Shown here: positions 8,324 through 16,602 of the stretch, in pieces | Layout of the letters: each line of letters opens with the position of its first letter | How positions within the stretch are numbered: the first letter of the stretch is position 1 | Source: Nonomuraea jabiensis | GTDB lineage: Bacteria; Actinomycetota; Actinomycetes; Streptosporangiales; Streptosporangiaceae | Direction of reading: 5' to 3' | Assembly: GCF_014204795.1 (NCBI RefSeq) | Contig: NZ_JACHMB010000001.1 | Span: forward strand, 3,844,001 to 3,908,000 | Length of the DNA stretch: 64,000 nucleotides | Position numbers and translations under genes: made by a program | Notes under the pieces: model-generated | Database searches by the model: none | What the model was told of the DNA's origin: nothing | The model's input: only the letters and a program-made list of their open reading frames with translations

Positions 8324-9301
8324 ATGAGGCTTCTGGTGCTGGGCGGTACGGAGTTCGTGGGGCGGGCGTTCGTCGCCGAGGCGGTGGCGCTGGGCTGGGA
8401 GGTGACGACGTTCAACCGCGGCACCCACGAGCCGCGCGACGGCGTGACGGCGCTCCGCGGCGACCGGACGGCCCCCGGCGGGCTGGCGGCGCTGGAGCGC
8501 GGGGAGTGGGACGTGGTGGTCGACACCTGGTCGTGGGCGCGGGCCGCGGTCGGTGCGACCGCCTCGCTCCTGGCCGGCCGGGCCGGCCATTACGTCTACG
8601 TGTCCAGCCGGTCGGTGTACGCACCGCCGGTGCCGTTCGGCGCGGACGAGAGCGCCCCGGTCGTGGCGGTGGCGGCCGACGACGGCGACGGCGACTACGC
8701 CAAGGACAAGGCGGGGGCGGAGCTCGCGGCGGTGGCGGCGTTCGGGGACCGGGCGCTGCTGGCCCGTGCGGGCCTCATCCTGGGCCCGCACGAGAACATC
8801 GGGCGCCTGCCCTGGTGGCTGAGCCGGATCGCCCGCGGCGGCCCGGTGCCCGCCCCGGAGCCGCGCGACCTCGGCCTGCAGTACATCGACGCCCGTGACC
8901 TGGCCGTCTGGTGCCTGGCGGCCGCCGAGCGCGGGCTCGGCGGGGCCTACGACGTGGTGAGCCCGCCGGGATTCGCGACGATGGGGCAGCTCCTGGAGAC
9001 CTGCGTCAAGGTGACCGGATCGGATGCCGAGCTGCGCTGGCTGCCGGCCGAGCAGATCCTGGCGGCGGGCGTGCAGCCGTGGACGGACCTGCCGGTCTGG
9101 CTGGTGGGCGAGGACTACGACTTCTTGCACGGGGGCGACGTGTCCAAGGCGCTGGCGGCGGGCCTGCGGTGCCGTCCGCTGGAGGAGACGGTGGCCGACA
9201 CGTGGGAGTGGCTCCAGAGCATCGGCGGCCGGCCCCCGATGCGCCCGGACCGGCCGAGCGTCGGCCTCGCCCCGGAGCTGGAAGCCCGGCTGCTGAGCTG
9301 A
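8324..9301 (+). CDS. NAD-dependent epimerase/dehydratase (atypical extended SDR)
   Basis: Rossmann-fold oxidoreductase of the extended SDR class; the N-terminal LVLGGTEFVGRAFV is the nucleotide-binding motif. The classical YxxxK is present in shifted form as DYAKDKAGAE, where the catalytic Tyr/Lys spacing is kept. The end of the protein (DFLHGGDVSKALAAGL ... EETVADTWEWL) is typical of reductases related to isoflavone reductase or RNA-binding SDRs. ATG 8324 gives a protein starting MRLLVLGG; the open frame extends to 8192 and ATG 8312 is an alternative. It is divergent from the histidine kinase gene. Substrate is unknown. Confidence 0.8.
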   Translation: MRLLVLGGTEFVGRAFVAEAVALGWEVTTFNRGTHEPRDGVTALRGDRTAPGGLAALERGEWDVVVDTWSWARAAVGATASLLAGRAGHYVYVSSRSVYAPPVPFGADESAPVVAVAADDGDGDYAKDKAGAELAAVAAFGDRALLARAGLILGPHENIGRLPWWLSRIARGGPVPAPEPRDLGLQYIDARDLAVWCLAAAERGLGGAYDVVSPPGFATMGQLLETCVKVTGSDAELRWLPAEQILAAGVQPWTDLPVWLVGEDYDFLHGGDVSKALAAGLRCRPLEETVADTWEWLQSIGGRPPMRPDRPSVGLAPELEARLLS

Positions 9302-9310
9302 GGGCCCCCA

Positions 9311-9484
9311 TAGGAGCTGAGGGCGCCCGGAGGAGCTTGAGGGTGTCCGGGGGTGCTGGGGGTGTCCGGGGGTGTTGCGGGGGTCCGGAGGAGCTTGAGG
9401 GTGTCCGGGTGCTGAGGGTGCCCGGAGGAGCTTGAGGGTGCCCGGAGGAGCTTGAGGGTGTCCGGGGGTGCTGAGGGGATCCGG
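9311..9484. repeat. Minisatellite of nine 17-20 bp units
   Basis: Head-to-tail imperfect units. The commonest, AGGAGCTTGAGGGTGYCCGG (20 bp), occurs at 9331, 9389, 9426 and 9446, with a variant at 9311. A second, GGGTGCTGGGGGTGTCCGG (19 bp), occurs at 9351, 9370 and 9466, and a 17-base short form at 9409. It lies immediately after the SDR stop. Antisense frames across it give only low-complexity Pro/Ser peptide and are not taken as genes. Confidence 0.85.
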
Positions 9485-9726
9485 GGAATGGTGACGGCCA
9501 CCCCGGCCCCCTCCGCGGGCTCTCGTCAGAGAACGGAGGATGGCTCGTGATGGCCGCGGTCAACAGTCTGCCGTCCGGGCGGTGGCCGCCGCAGGCGATT
9601 CCGACAAATGCTCTCGACTTTCCGCAAGCCATCATGTCGTCCGGTCAACGATCCGAGGCCGAGCGGGGGCCGGGTCCTCCCTGACAGTGGCGTTCTCGCC
9701 GCGCTACGGCTGCCTGTGGAGACAGG
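9485..9726. other. Intergenic, no gene recognised
   Basis: After the minisatellite, 240 bases run to the end of the FAD dehydrogenase gene. No convincing ORF, RNA gene or terminator was found here. Base composition is slightly less GC-rich around 9590-9660. Confidence 0.5.
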
Positions 9727-11379
9727 TCAGCGTGCCGCGGCGCGGCCGGCCTGGCGGCCGGAGAAGAGGCAGCCGCCGAGGAAGGTGCCTTCGAGGGCGT
9801 TGTAGCCGTGCACGCCGCCACCGCCGAACCCCGCGATCTCGCCCGCTGCGAACAGCCCCTCGACGGGCTCGCCGCCCGGCCCCAGGGCGCGGGAGTCGAG
9901 GTCGGTCTGGATGCCGCCGAGCGTCTTGCGCGTGAGTACGTGGAGCATGACCCCGATCAGCGGCCCGGCGGCGGGATCGAGGATCCGGTGCGGGGCGACG
10001 GTCCGGCCCAGCTTGTCGCCGAGATAGCGGCGGGCGTTGCGGATGCCCTGGACCTGGGAGTCCTTGCTGAACGGGTTGGCCACCTGCAGGTCGCGGGCCT
10101 CGATCTGGCGGCGCACGAGGTCGGTGTCGAGCAGGGGTTCGAGCGTCAGCTGGTTCATCTTGGCGACCAGCTCGTCCAGGGTGCCGGCCACGACGAAGTC
10201 GGCGCCGTTGCGCATGAACGCCTCCACCGGGGCGGGGGCGCCCTTCCCGAGCAGGCGCTCCAGGAGGAACGCCTTGCGGTCGTTGCCGGTGATGTCGGGG
10301 TTCTGCTCGGAGCCCGACAGGGCGAACTCCTTCTCGATGATCTTCTGGGTGAGCACGAACCAGGAGTGGTCGTGGCCCGTGCCGCGCAGGTGGCGCAGGG
10401 TGCTCAGCGTGTCGTAGCCGGGCAGGCACGGGTCGGGCAGCCGCCGCCCCAGCGCGTCGAACCACATGGAGGAGGGGCCGGGCAGGATCCGGATGCCGTG
10501 GCCCGGCCAGATCGGGTCCCAGTTGCGCAGGCCCTCCGTGTAGTGCCACATGCGGTCGCGGTTGACCAGCCGCACCCCGGCCTCGGCGCTGATGTCGAGC
10601 ATCCGGCCGTCCACGTACGCCGGCACGCCCGTGACCATGCTCTCCGGCGCGCTGCCCATCCGCTCCGGCCAGTAGCGGCGCACCAGGTCGTGGTTGCCGC
10701 CGATGCCGCCGCTGGTGATGATCACCGCCGGTGCCGTCAGCTCGAACTCGCCGATCCTGTCGCGGTTGGAGGCCACCCCTCGCGGCGAGTCGTCCTCGGC
10801 CAGCAGCGTGCCCCGCACGCCCTGTACGGCTCCGCCGCTGACGATCAGCTCGTCCACCTGGTGGCGGTGGTGGAAGGTGACCAGCCCGCTGTCGGCCGCC
10901 TGCCGGACCCTGCGGACGAACGGCTTGAGCACGCCTGGCCCCGTCCCCCAGGTGACGTGGAAGCGCGGCACGGAGTTGCCGTGCCCGTCCGCGCGCAGGT
11001 CGCCCCGCTCCGCCCAGCCGACCGTGGGCAGGAACTTGATGCCCAGGCCGTCCAGCCAGGCCCGCTTCTCCCCGGCGGCGAACTCGACGTAGGCCCGCGC
11101 CCACCGCACGGCCCAGGAGTCCTCGTCGTCCAGGCGGTCGAACTGGGCGCTGCCCTGCCAGTCGTTCCAGGCCAGCTCGAAGGAGTCCTTCACGCCCATC
11201 CGCCGCTGCTGCGGGGAGTCGACGAGGAACAGCCCCCCGAACGACCAGAAGGCCTGGCCGCCCAGGTTGGCGGCGTTCTCCTGGTCGACCACGGCGACCT
11301 TCTTGCCTCGGGAGGTCAGTTCGCAGGTCGCCACCAGACCGGCCAGCCCGGCCCCGACGACGATGACGTCAGCGTTCAT
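9727..11379 (-). CDS. FAD-binding dehydrogenase (fumarate reductase / 3-ketosteroid dehydrogenase-like)
   Basis: Flavoprotein of 550 residues. The N-terminal ADP-binding motif DVIVVGAGLAGLVATCEL (residues 3-20) and VVDQENAANLGGQAFWSFGG identify the FAD_binding_2 family. The C-terminal LDSRALGPGGEPVEGLFAAGE and GGGGVHGYNALEGTFLGG close the FAD domain. It resembles the conserved putative FAD-binding dehydrogenases of actinobacteria rather than a proven steroid dehydrogenase. ATG 11379 (MNADVIVV) is chosen over the upstream in-frame GTG region because the Rossmann motif then follows directly. It stands alone. Substrate is unknown. Confidence 0.88.
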   Translation of the reverse strand: MNADVIVVGAGLAGLVATCELTSRGKKVAVVDQENAANLGGQAFWSFGGLFLVDSPQQRRMGVKDSFELAWNDWQGSAQFDRLDDEDSWAVRWARAYVEFAAGEKRAWLDGLGIKFLPTVGWAERGDLRADGHGNSVPRFHVTWGTGPGVLKPFVRRVRQAADSGLVTFHHRHQVDELIVSGGAVQGVRGTLLAEDDSPRGVASNRDRIGEFELTAPAVIITSGGIGGNHDLVRRYWPERMGSAPESMVTGVPAYVDGRMLDISAEAGVRLVNRDRMWHYTEGLRNWDPIWPGHGIRILPGPSSMWFDALGRRLPDPCLPGYDTLSTLRHLRGTGHDHSWFVLTQKIIEKEFALSGSEQNPDITGNDRKAFLLERLLGKGAPAPVEAFMRNGADFVVAGTLDELVAKMNQLTLEPLLDTDLVRRQIEARDLQVANPFSKDSQVQGIRNARRYLGDKLGRTVAPHRILDPAAGPLIGVMLHVLTRKTLGGIQTDLDSRALGPGGEPVEGLFAAGEIAGFGGGGVHGYNALEGTFLGGCLFSGRQAGRAAAR

Positions 11380-11450
11380 GCGCCGATGATTCCACCTGAC
11401 CAGCACGCGCCATAAGCCGCCCGAGCCCTGATTTCGGGCGAGCGCCCGGT

Positions 11451-11569
11451 CCGTCAGGCGGCAGGGCCGGCGACGGGTGCCCTATCCGTCAGGCGGCAGG
11501 GCCGGCGGCGGGTGCCCTATCCGTCAGGCGGCGGGTGTCCCGGGCCGTCAGGCGGCAGGGCCCGGTCGC
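11451..11569. repeat. Tandem 35-bp repeat, about 3.5 copies
   Basis: Two near-identical 35-base units start at 11451 and 11486 (one base different), each beginning CCGTCAGGCGGCAGGGCCGG. A shortened third begins at 11521 and a partial fourth at 11545. They lie between the start of the FAD dehydrogenase gene and the end of the next gene. No coding frame is convincing, and no spacers or palindromes of a CRISPR kind are seen. Confidence 0.8.
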
Positions 11570-11623
11570 CGTCGCGGGGTTGCTGCCGGACGGCGGCCGG
11601 GCCCTGCCGGCGCGGCCGGAGGT

Positions 11624-12007
11624 TCAGGTCTTCCTTCTGCTCGTCGTCCCTCCTTTGGCGGGGCTGCGCGTCGAAGCCATGCCGCTGGTCGGTCCGGGAG
11701 ACAGATGATGCTCCAAAGACTTCATGATCTCCGGTGCCAGGACTTCTGCCAGCGCCGGCGCGAGAGCGTCCGCCAACGCGGACGACAACACCTGCGTGAG
11801 CAGGAGCCTCTCCATCGGCGACGCCTTCGACGCGGTACGCGAGGTCGACGAGAGGGCCGATTCGATCAGGCTCGCCATGGGGTCCATGCCCCGGGCGCGG
11901 GCCTTGGTGGTCTGGCCGGACTCGCTGAGGATGTCGCGGATGAGGTCGTCGATCATGGACTCCAGAGGGTTGTGCTCGGATGAGTTACCGGTTTGCTCCG
12001 GCGCCAT
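11624..12007 (-). CDS. Hypothetical protein, 127 residues, helical
   Basis: Not recognised. A strong AAAGGAGCACCTC ribosome site precedes ATG 12007, which supports real translation. The sequence is predicted to be mostly amphipathic helix: acidic NPLESMIDDLIRDIL near residue 13, then SPMERLLLTQVLSSALADAL and EVLAPEIMKSLEHHL, ending in a Ser/Arg/Lys-rich tail. No signal peptide, membrane span or catalytic motif is visible. It lies 117 bases downstream of the 21-residue-repeat protein on the same strand and shares a liking for short MExxLL helices, so the two may work together. That link is inference. Confidence 0.6.
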   Translation of the reverse strand: MAPEQTGNSSEHNPLESMIDDLIRDILSESGQTTKARARGMDPMASLIESALSSTSRTASKASPMERLLLTQVLSSALADALAPALAEVLAPEIMKSLEHHLSPGPTSGMASTRSPAKGGTTSRRKT

Positions 12008-12124
12008 GAGGTGCTCCTTTACGGTCGGTGTGAGCCGTCTCCCGATCTCCCCTTGCCGGGAAACCAGGAGGCGGCGTTCTTCCTTGCGGGCCGGCGGGCG
12101 CGGTGGTCGGCGGTTGTCGGGCGG

Positions 12125-12664
12125 TTATCGGGACGCAAGCGCGGCCAGCATCAGCGGGTGTTCGATGCCGGCTTCTTCGCCTTCCGTGCGGCGGCGCATG
12201 AGCGCGGCGAGCAGGAGAGGGTGCTCGATCATGCTCATGCCGCTCTCCCTGCGGCGGCGCATGAGCATGGCGAGGAGGAGCGGGTGCTCGATGCCGGTCT
12301 CTTCGCCTTCGGTGCGTCGGCGCATGAGCATGGCGAGCAGGAGGGGGTGTTCCATCATGCTCATGCCGCCTTCCTTGCGGCGGCGCATGAGCATGGCGAG
12401 GAGGAGCGGGTGCTCGATGCCGGTCTCTTCGCCTTCGGTGCGTCGGCGCATGAGCATGGCCAGCAGGAGGGGGTGTTCCATCATGCTCATGCCGCCTTCC
12501 TTGCGGCGGCGCATGAGCATGGCGAGCAGGAGCGGGTGCTCGATGCCGGTCTCGGTGGTCTCCTCGCGGCGGGCCGCGAGTGCGGCGAACATCAGCGACT
12601 CGAACGCCTCCCGCTCCTCGGTGTCGCGCTCGGTCGTCTCGGTACGCTCTGCGGTCTGGGTCAT
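12125..12664 (-). CDS. Protein of eight tandem 21-residue repeats
   Basis: Not recognised. The 179 residues are an acidic head (about 20 residues) followed by eight 21-residue repeats. Copies begin at residues 42, 63, 84, 105, 126, 147 and 168 with the core EHPLLLAMLMRRR, plus a degenerate first copy at 21. Linkers alternate between KEGGMSMM and TEGEETGI, so the DNA has a 126-bp higher-order period. Each repeat is one short hydrophobic helix ended by three arginines and a Gly/Glu turn. ATG 12664 follows AAAGGGAAT. There is no signal peptide. The repeats could form a stacked helical array, a membrane-hugging surface or an oligomerisation rod; nothing shows which. Confidence 0.65.
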   Translation of the reverse strand: MTQTAERTETTERDTEEREAFESLMFAALAARREETTETGIEHPLLLAMLMRRRKEGGMSMMEHPLLLAMLMRRRTEGEETGIEHPLLLAMLMRRRKEGGMSMMEHPLLLAMLMRRRTEGEETGIEHPLLLAMLMRRRRESGMSMIEHPLLLAALMRRRTEGEEAGIEHPLMLAALASR

Positions 12665-12885
12665 CGGATTCCCTTTCAGGCACGGTCGTGTTGCCGGAGA
12701 TGCATGCGACCGATACCCGCGAGCGATAGGCCCCATACGCGCAAAGAGCGTGTCGCACCGTTCCTGACCTGGCCTTTTACGTGGATCGCCGCAGCGCTCA
12801 CCCGGGTGCTAGGACCATCGGCGTAGAACGCCTAGGGCGCGCGGCGGATCCGAAACCGGCCTCGCGCGTGCTGATACTCCTGCTC

Positions 12886-14106
12886 ATGTCGATCGCCTCC
12901 GCGCAGCGCCAGTCGGGCGTGCGGCCGTTTCTCGTCGGGATGTTCGTGGACGCCCTGGGCAGCGGCCTGTATTACCCGCTCACCCTGCTGTTCATCCACA
13001 GCGTCACCGGCCTGCCCATGACCGTGGTCGGGCTGGGGGTGACGGCCGCGGCCGCGGTGGGGCTGGCCGCCAATCCGGTGGCAGGCGTGCTCATCGACCG
13101 GTTCGACGCGCGGCGGGTGCTGATGGGCACGTACGTGCTGCGCGGGCTGGGCTTCGCCGCGTACCCGTTCGTGGACGGGTTCGCCGCGCTGATCGTGGTC
13201 GCGGCGGTGGTCGCGTTCGGAGACCGGGCCTACTATCCGGCCTCCGGCGGCTACATCTCGGTCCTGGCCACCGGCGCGGACCGGGACCGGCTGTACGCGC
13301 TGATGTCGACCGCCAGGAACGTCGCGTTCGGCCTGGGCGGGCTGCTGTCGGCGGGGGTGGTGTCGCTGGGCGGCACGACCGGCTTCGTGGTCATCGCGTC
13401 GGTCAACGCGGCCAGCTTCGTCGTGGCCACCGGCTGCCTGGTCCTGTCGGGGCGGCGCGCACCGGTGGAGCCGGCGCCGCCGGAGCCGGGCGGCTACCGG
13501 CGGGTTCTGGCGGACCGGCCGTTCCTCGGGCTGGTGGCGGCCGAGCAGGCGTTCACGCTGACGCGCCTGGTCCTTCCGGTCGCGCTGCCGGTGTACGCCG
13601 TCACGGTGCTCGGCGCCCCCGCCTGGCTGCTGGGCCTGCTGTACACGCTCAACACGATCCTGGTGGCCGTGGGCCAGCTCGCGGTCCGGCGGCGGCAGCG
13701 CGCCGCCCGCCGTACCCACGCCATGGCCCTCGGCGGAGCGGTCCTGATCGTGTCGTGCGTCGCGTACGCCGCGGCGGCCGCGTTTCCCCCCGGGCCGCCG
13801 CGTGTCATCGCCCTGGTGGCGGCCACCCTCGTCTTCACGGCGGGCGAGCTGATGCACGCCACCCCGTCCTGGGCCCTGGCCGCGGCGGCGGCACCACCCG
13901 CCCTGCGCGGCCGATACCTGGCGATCCACCAGCAGACCTGGGCCATCGGCAACGTCGTCGCCCCGGCCGCCTTCTCGGCCCTGCTGGGCGCCGCGCCGGC
14001 GCTGCTGTGGGGCACGCTCACCGTCCTGCTCGCGCTGGCCGCCCTCACCCTCCTGCGCCTGTCGCGCCGCCTCCCGCCCGACGCCGTCGCCGCCCCGGGC
14101 GCCTGA
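12886..14106 (+). CDS. MFS transporter
   Basis: Major facilitator superfamily permease of about 406 residues with some twelve hydrophobic segments. The family loop between helices 2 and 3 appears as GVLIDRFDARRVLMG. The protein is probably an exporter of a small molecule or drug, but no specificity motif is clear. The open frame extends to 12781; ATG 12886 (MSIASAQRQSGVRPF) is preferred because the upstream residues look non-homologous, although no clear ribosome site precedes it (GTG 12868 is an alternative). It is divergent from the repeat protein and converges on the LacI gene. Confidence 0.82.
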   Translation: MSIASAQRQSGVRPFLVGMFVDALGSGLYYPLTLLFIHSVTGLPMTVVGLGVTAAAAVGLAANPVAGVLIDRFDARRVLMGTYVLRGLGFAAYPFVDGFAALIVVAAVVAFGDRAYYPASGGYISVLATGADRDRLYALMSTARNVAFGLGGLLSAGVVSLGGTTGFVVIASVNAASFVVATGCLVLSGRRAPVEPAPPEPGGYRRVLADRPFLGLVAAEQAFTLTRLVLPVALPVYAVTVLGAPAWLLGLLYTLNTILVAVGQLAVRRRQRAARRTHAMALGGAVLIVSCVAYAAAAAFPPGPPRVIALVAATLVFTAGELMHATPSWALAAAAAPPALRGRYLAIHQQTWAIGNVVAPAAFSALLGAAPALLWGTLTVLLALAALTLLRLSRRLPPDAVAAPGA

Positions 14107-14127
14107 GGCCTCCCCCTCATCACGGGT

Positions 14128-15150
14128 CTAGGTGATCCCCGGCAAGTCCGTACTCTCCCGAAATGCCAGTCGATGCGGCACGCACACCTCGTGTGCCTTG
14201 TCCGTCCCGCCGCCCAGCCGCTCGGCCAGCAGGTCCACCGCCGACTGCGCGATCAGCGCCTTGTCGGGCGCCACGGTCGACAGCGTGGGCGTGGCGAACC
14301 GGCCGTCCTGGATGTCGTCGAACCCCATCACCATCACGTCGCCCGGCACCTCGTACCCCCGCTTGAGCAGCGTCCGCAGGGCGCCCAGCGCGAGCGTGTC
14401 GTTGAAGCAGAAGACCGCGTCCGGCGCGCCGGAGTCGAGCAGGCGGCTCATGGCCTCGGCGCCGTCGGCGCGCCCCCAGCGGGCGACCGGCGCGACCAGC
14501 GACGGGTCGGCGGGGACGCCGGCCTCGGCGAGCGCCTGCCGGTAGCCCTTCAGCCGCAGGCGGCCCGTCGCGGCGACGGCCGTGCGCTGCACGCCGATGG
14601 CGGCGATCCGGCGCCTGCCGCGCTCGGCCAGGTGCAGGGTGGCCGCCCGCGCGGCGGCCACGTTGTCGATGCCGACGTGATCGTACGGCGAGCGCCCCGT
14701 CCCGATGCGCTCCCCGAGCAGCACCATCGGCGTACGCTCGTCGCGCCCGGCCAGGTCCTTGCCCGTGAGCGCGAGCGGGCTGAACAGCAGCCCGTCGATG
14801 AGGTGGTCGCGGATCCCGGAGATCACGACACGTTCCTTGGCCCGGTCGCCCTGGGTCTGGTCGATGAGCACGGTCCAGCCGCGCCGGTCGGCCGCCTCGA
14901 TGACGTTGGTGGCCAGTTCGGCGAAGTAGGGGTTGTCCAGGTCGGGCACCGCCAGCGCGACCACGCCGGAGCGGCCCGCGCGCAGGCTGCGCGCCGACAG
15001 GTTCGGCCGGTAGGAGAGCTCGGCTATCGCCGCCTCCACCCGGGCGCGTGTCTCCTCGCTGACATGGGGATAGTCGTTGACCACGTTGGACACGGTCTTG
15101 ATCGACACCCCGGCCAGCTCGGCGACGTCCTTCAGCCTCGGCCGCACCAT
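14128..15150 (-). CDS. LacI-family transcriptional regulator of the arabinan operon
   Basis: Repressor of 340 residues. The N-terminal helix-turn-helix RLKDVAELAGVSIKTVSNVVN and the hinge ELSYRPNLSARSLR bind DNA. The periplasmic-binding-protein-like core follows, with LAVPDLDNPYFAELA and FCFNDTLALGALRTL. ATG 15150 begins MVRPRLKDVAELAGV. It is divergent from an ABC sugar importer and two arabinan-degrading glycosidases, with palindromic operators between them, so it most likely represses that operon until an arabinose-containing inducer binds. Confidence 0.93.
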   Translation of the reverse strand: MVRPRLKDVAELAGVSIKTVSNVVNDYPHVSEETRARVEAAIAELSYRPNLSARSLRAGRSGVVALAVPDLDNPYFAELATNVIEAADRRGWTVLIDQTQGDRAKERVVISGIRDHLIDGLLFSPLALTGKDLAGRDERTPMVLLGERIGTGRSPYDHVGIDNVAAARAATLHLAERGRRRIAAIGVQRTAVAATGRLRLKGYRQALAEAGVPADPSLVAPVARWGRADGAEAMSRLLDSGAPDAVFCFNDTLALGALRTLLKRGYEVPGDVMVMGFDDIQDGRFATPTLSTVAPDKALIAQSAVDLLAERLGGGTDKAHEVCVPHRLAFRESTDLPGIT

Positions 15151-15180
15151 GCCCCCTTCGCCATCGGAACCCTACCTGGT

Positions 15181-15194
15181 TTACAACGATGTAA
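15181..15194. promoter_or_regulatory. LacI-type operator, site 1
   Basis: TTACAACGATGTAA is a near-perfect dyad 31 bases upstream of the LacI gene start. Its half-site TTACA/TGTAA recurs in site 2. It is probably the autoregulatory operator. Confidence 0.65.
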
Positions 15195-15214
15195 CGAACT
15201 GGCGCCAGGCAATT

Positions 15215-15238
15215 TACAACGTTGGAACCAACGATGTA
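15215..15238. promoter_or_regulatory. LacI-type operator, site 2
   Basis: A 24-base dyad: TACAACGTTGG and CCAACGATGTA flank a central AA, with one mismatch between arms. It lies 36 bases before the binding-protein start, where a bound repressor would block the operon promoter. A third palindrome, CTGGCGCCAG at 15199-15208, lies between the two sites. Confidence 0.7.
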
Positions 15239-15273
15239 GAACGTCCGTAACCCCACGGGCAGGAGTGATTGGC

Positions 15274-16602
15274 ATGTCCCTCGACAACCTCTCCAGGCGG
15301 CGCGCACTGGGCCTCGGCCTCGGTGCGCTGGTCATCGGCGCCGCGGGCTGCGGCGGAGGCGGCGGCCCCAAGCAGGTGCAGGCACCGGCAACCACGGCGG
15401 CGCCCACCGAATACACCGGTCCCTCGGTCTCGCTGAAGTTCTGGAACGGCTTCACCGGCGGCGACGGCCCCGTCATGAAGAAGCTGGTGGACCAGTTCAA
15501 CGCCGAGCACCCGAACATCAAGGTGTCGATGAACGTCTACAAGTGGGAAGACTATTACGCGAAGGTCCCCGCGGCCGTGTCCGCCGGCCAGGGCCCTGAC
15601 CTCGGCATCATGCACGTCGACAGCGTCGCCACCAACGCGGCGCGGCAGGTGGTCCTGCCCCTCGACGACGTGGCCAACGCGCTCGGCCTCACCGAGGCGG
15701 ACTTCTCCCCGCCGGTCTGGAAGGCCGGCGTCTACAAGGGCGCTCGCTACTCGATCCCGCTCGACGTGCACCCGCTCGGCCTGTTCTACAACAAGACGGT
15801 CATGAAGCAGGCCGGGCTCGACCCGGAGCAGCCGCCCAAGACCGGCGAGGAGTACATGGCGGCGCTGGAGGCGCTGAAGAAGGCGGGCATCCAGGGGCAC
15901 TGGGCCACGCCGTTCCCGTTCACCGGAAGCATGCAGTTCGGGACGCTGCTCTACCAGAACGGTGGGCAGCTCTTCGCCGACGACGCCAGTGCCTCGCGCT
16001 TCGCCGAGGACCCCGGCGTGCAGGCCCTGACCTGGCTCGTCGACCTCGTCAACAAGGGCTACAGCCCCAAGAACGTCGGCCAGGACGCCGACTTCATCGC
16101 CCTGCAGAACGGCAAGGCCGCGTTCAACTGGAACGGCATCTGGTCCATCAACACGCTCAAGGAGATCAAGAACCTGGAGTGGGGCGTCGCGCCGCTCCCG
16201 CAGATCGGGTCGGAGCCGGCGGCGTGGGCGGGCTCGCACCAGTTCGTGGTGTTCAAGCAGGGCACGCCCGACCAGAACAAGCTGACCGCGGCCAAGGTGT
16301 TCATCAACTGGATCAGCGGCCACTCGCTGGAGTGGGCCAAGGGCGGCCAGGTGCCGGCCCGCAAGTCGATCCGCGACAGCGCGGAGTTCGCGGCGCTGAA
16401 GGAGCAGGCCACGATCGGCACCCAGATCGACTACCTGTACTTCCTGCCGTCGGTGGCGGGCATCGGGGACGCCTCCGCGGTCGTCGACCAGGCGATCAAC
16501 GCGGCCATCCTGCTCAAGAAGAGCCCCAAGGACGCGCTCACGGAGGCCGCCGCCAAGGCCGACAAGATCCTTGAGGCCAACCGGAAGAAGTACGGCGCCT
16601 GA
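15274..16602 (+). CDS. ABC sugar importer, extracellular binding lipoprotein
   Basis: Solute-binding protein (442 residues) of the family-1 carbohydrate group. The signal sequence has a twin-arginine start (SRRRALGLGLGALVIG) and a lipobox ending AAGCG, so it is probably a Tat-exported lipoprotein. The mature protein shows typical VSLKFWNGFTG and GKAAFNWNGIW features. ATG 15274 follows AGGAGTGA at good spacing. It is the first gene of the operon and carries the operators upstream. The likely ligand is an arabinose oligosaccharide, judged by the downstream GH43 and GH51 enzymes. No ATPase gene is present; a shared MsiK-type ATPase elsewhere is expected. Confidence 0.93.
   Translation: MSLDNLSRRRALGLGLGALVIGAAGCGGGGGPKQVQAPATTAAPTEYTGPSVSLKFWNGFTGGDGPVMKKLVDQFNAEHPNIKVSMNVYKWEDYYAKVPAAVSAGQGPDLGIMHVDSVATNAARQVVLPLDDVANALGLTEADFSPPVWKAGVYKGARYSIPLDVHPLGLFYNKTVMKQAGLDPEQPPKTGEEYMAALEALKKAGIQGHWATPFPFTGSMQFGTLLYQNGGQLFADDASASRFAEDPGVQALTWLVDLVNKGYSPKNVGQDADFIALQNGKAAFNWNGIWSINTLKEIKNLEWGVAPLPQIGSEPAAWAGSHQFVVFKQGTPDQNKLTAAKVFINWISGHSLEWAKGGQVPARKSIRDSAEFAALKEQATIGTQIDYLYFLPSVAGIGDASAVVDQAINAAILLKKSPKDALTEAAAKADKILEANRKKYGA

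Noticed and set aside
9006..9635. Minus-strand ORF across the minisatellite (HPQAPPGTL repeats)
   Set aside because: It is only the translation of the repeat plus antisense of the SDR gene; no ribosome site or homologous domain.
12180..12560. Regular repeats of 63 bp resembling an array
   Set aside because: Considered as CRISPR, but units are contiguous without variable spacers and keep one reading frame with a good start, so they are coding.
12125..12664. Repeat protein as a RiPP precursor with multiple cores
   Set aside because: No modification enzyme, protease or exporter of a RiPP kind is adjacent, so this stays only one of several ideas.
15399..16602. Missing ATPase gene in the arabinan ABC operon taken as a defect
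   Set aside because: Sugar ABC operons of actinomycetes commonly rely on a shared MsiK-type ATPase encoded elsewhere.
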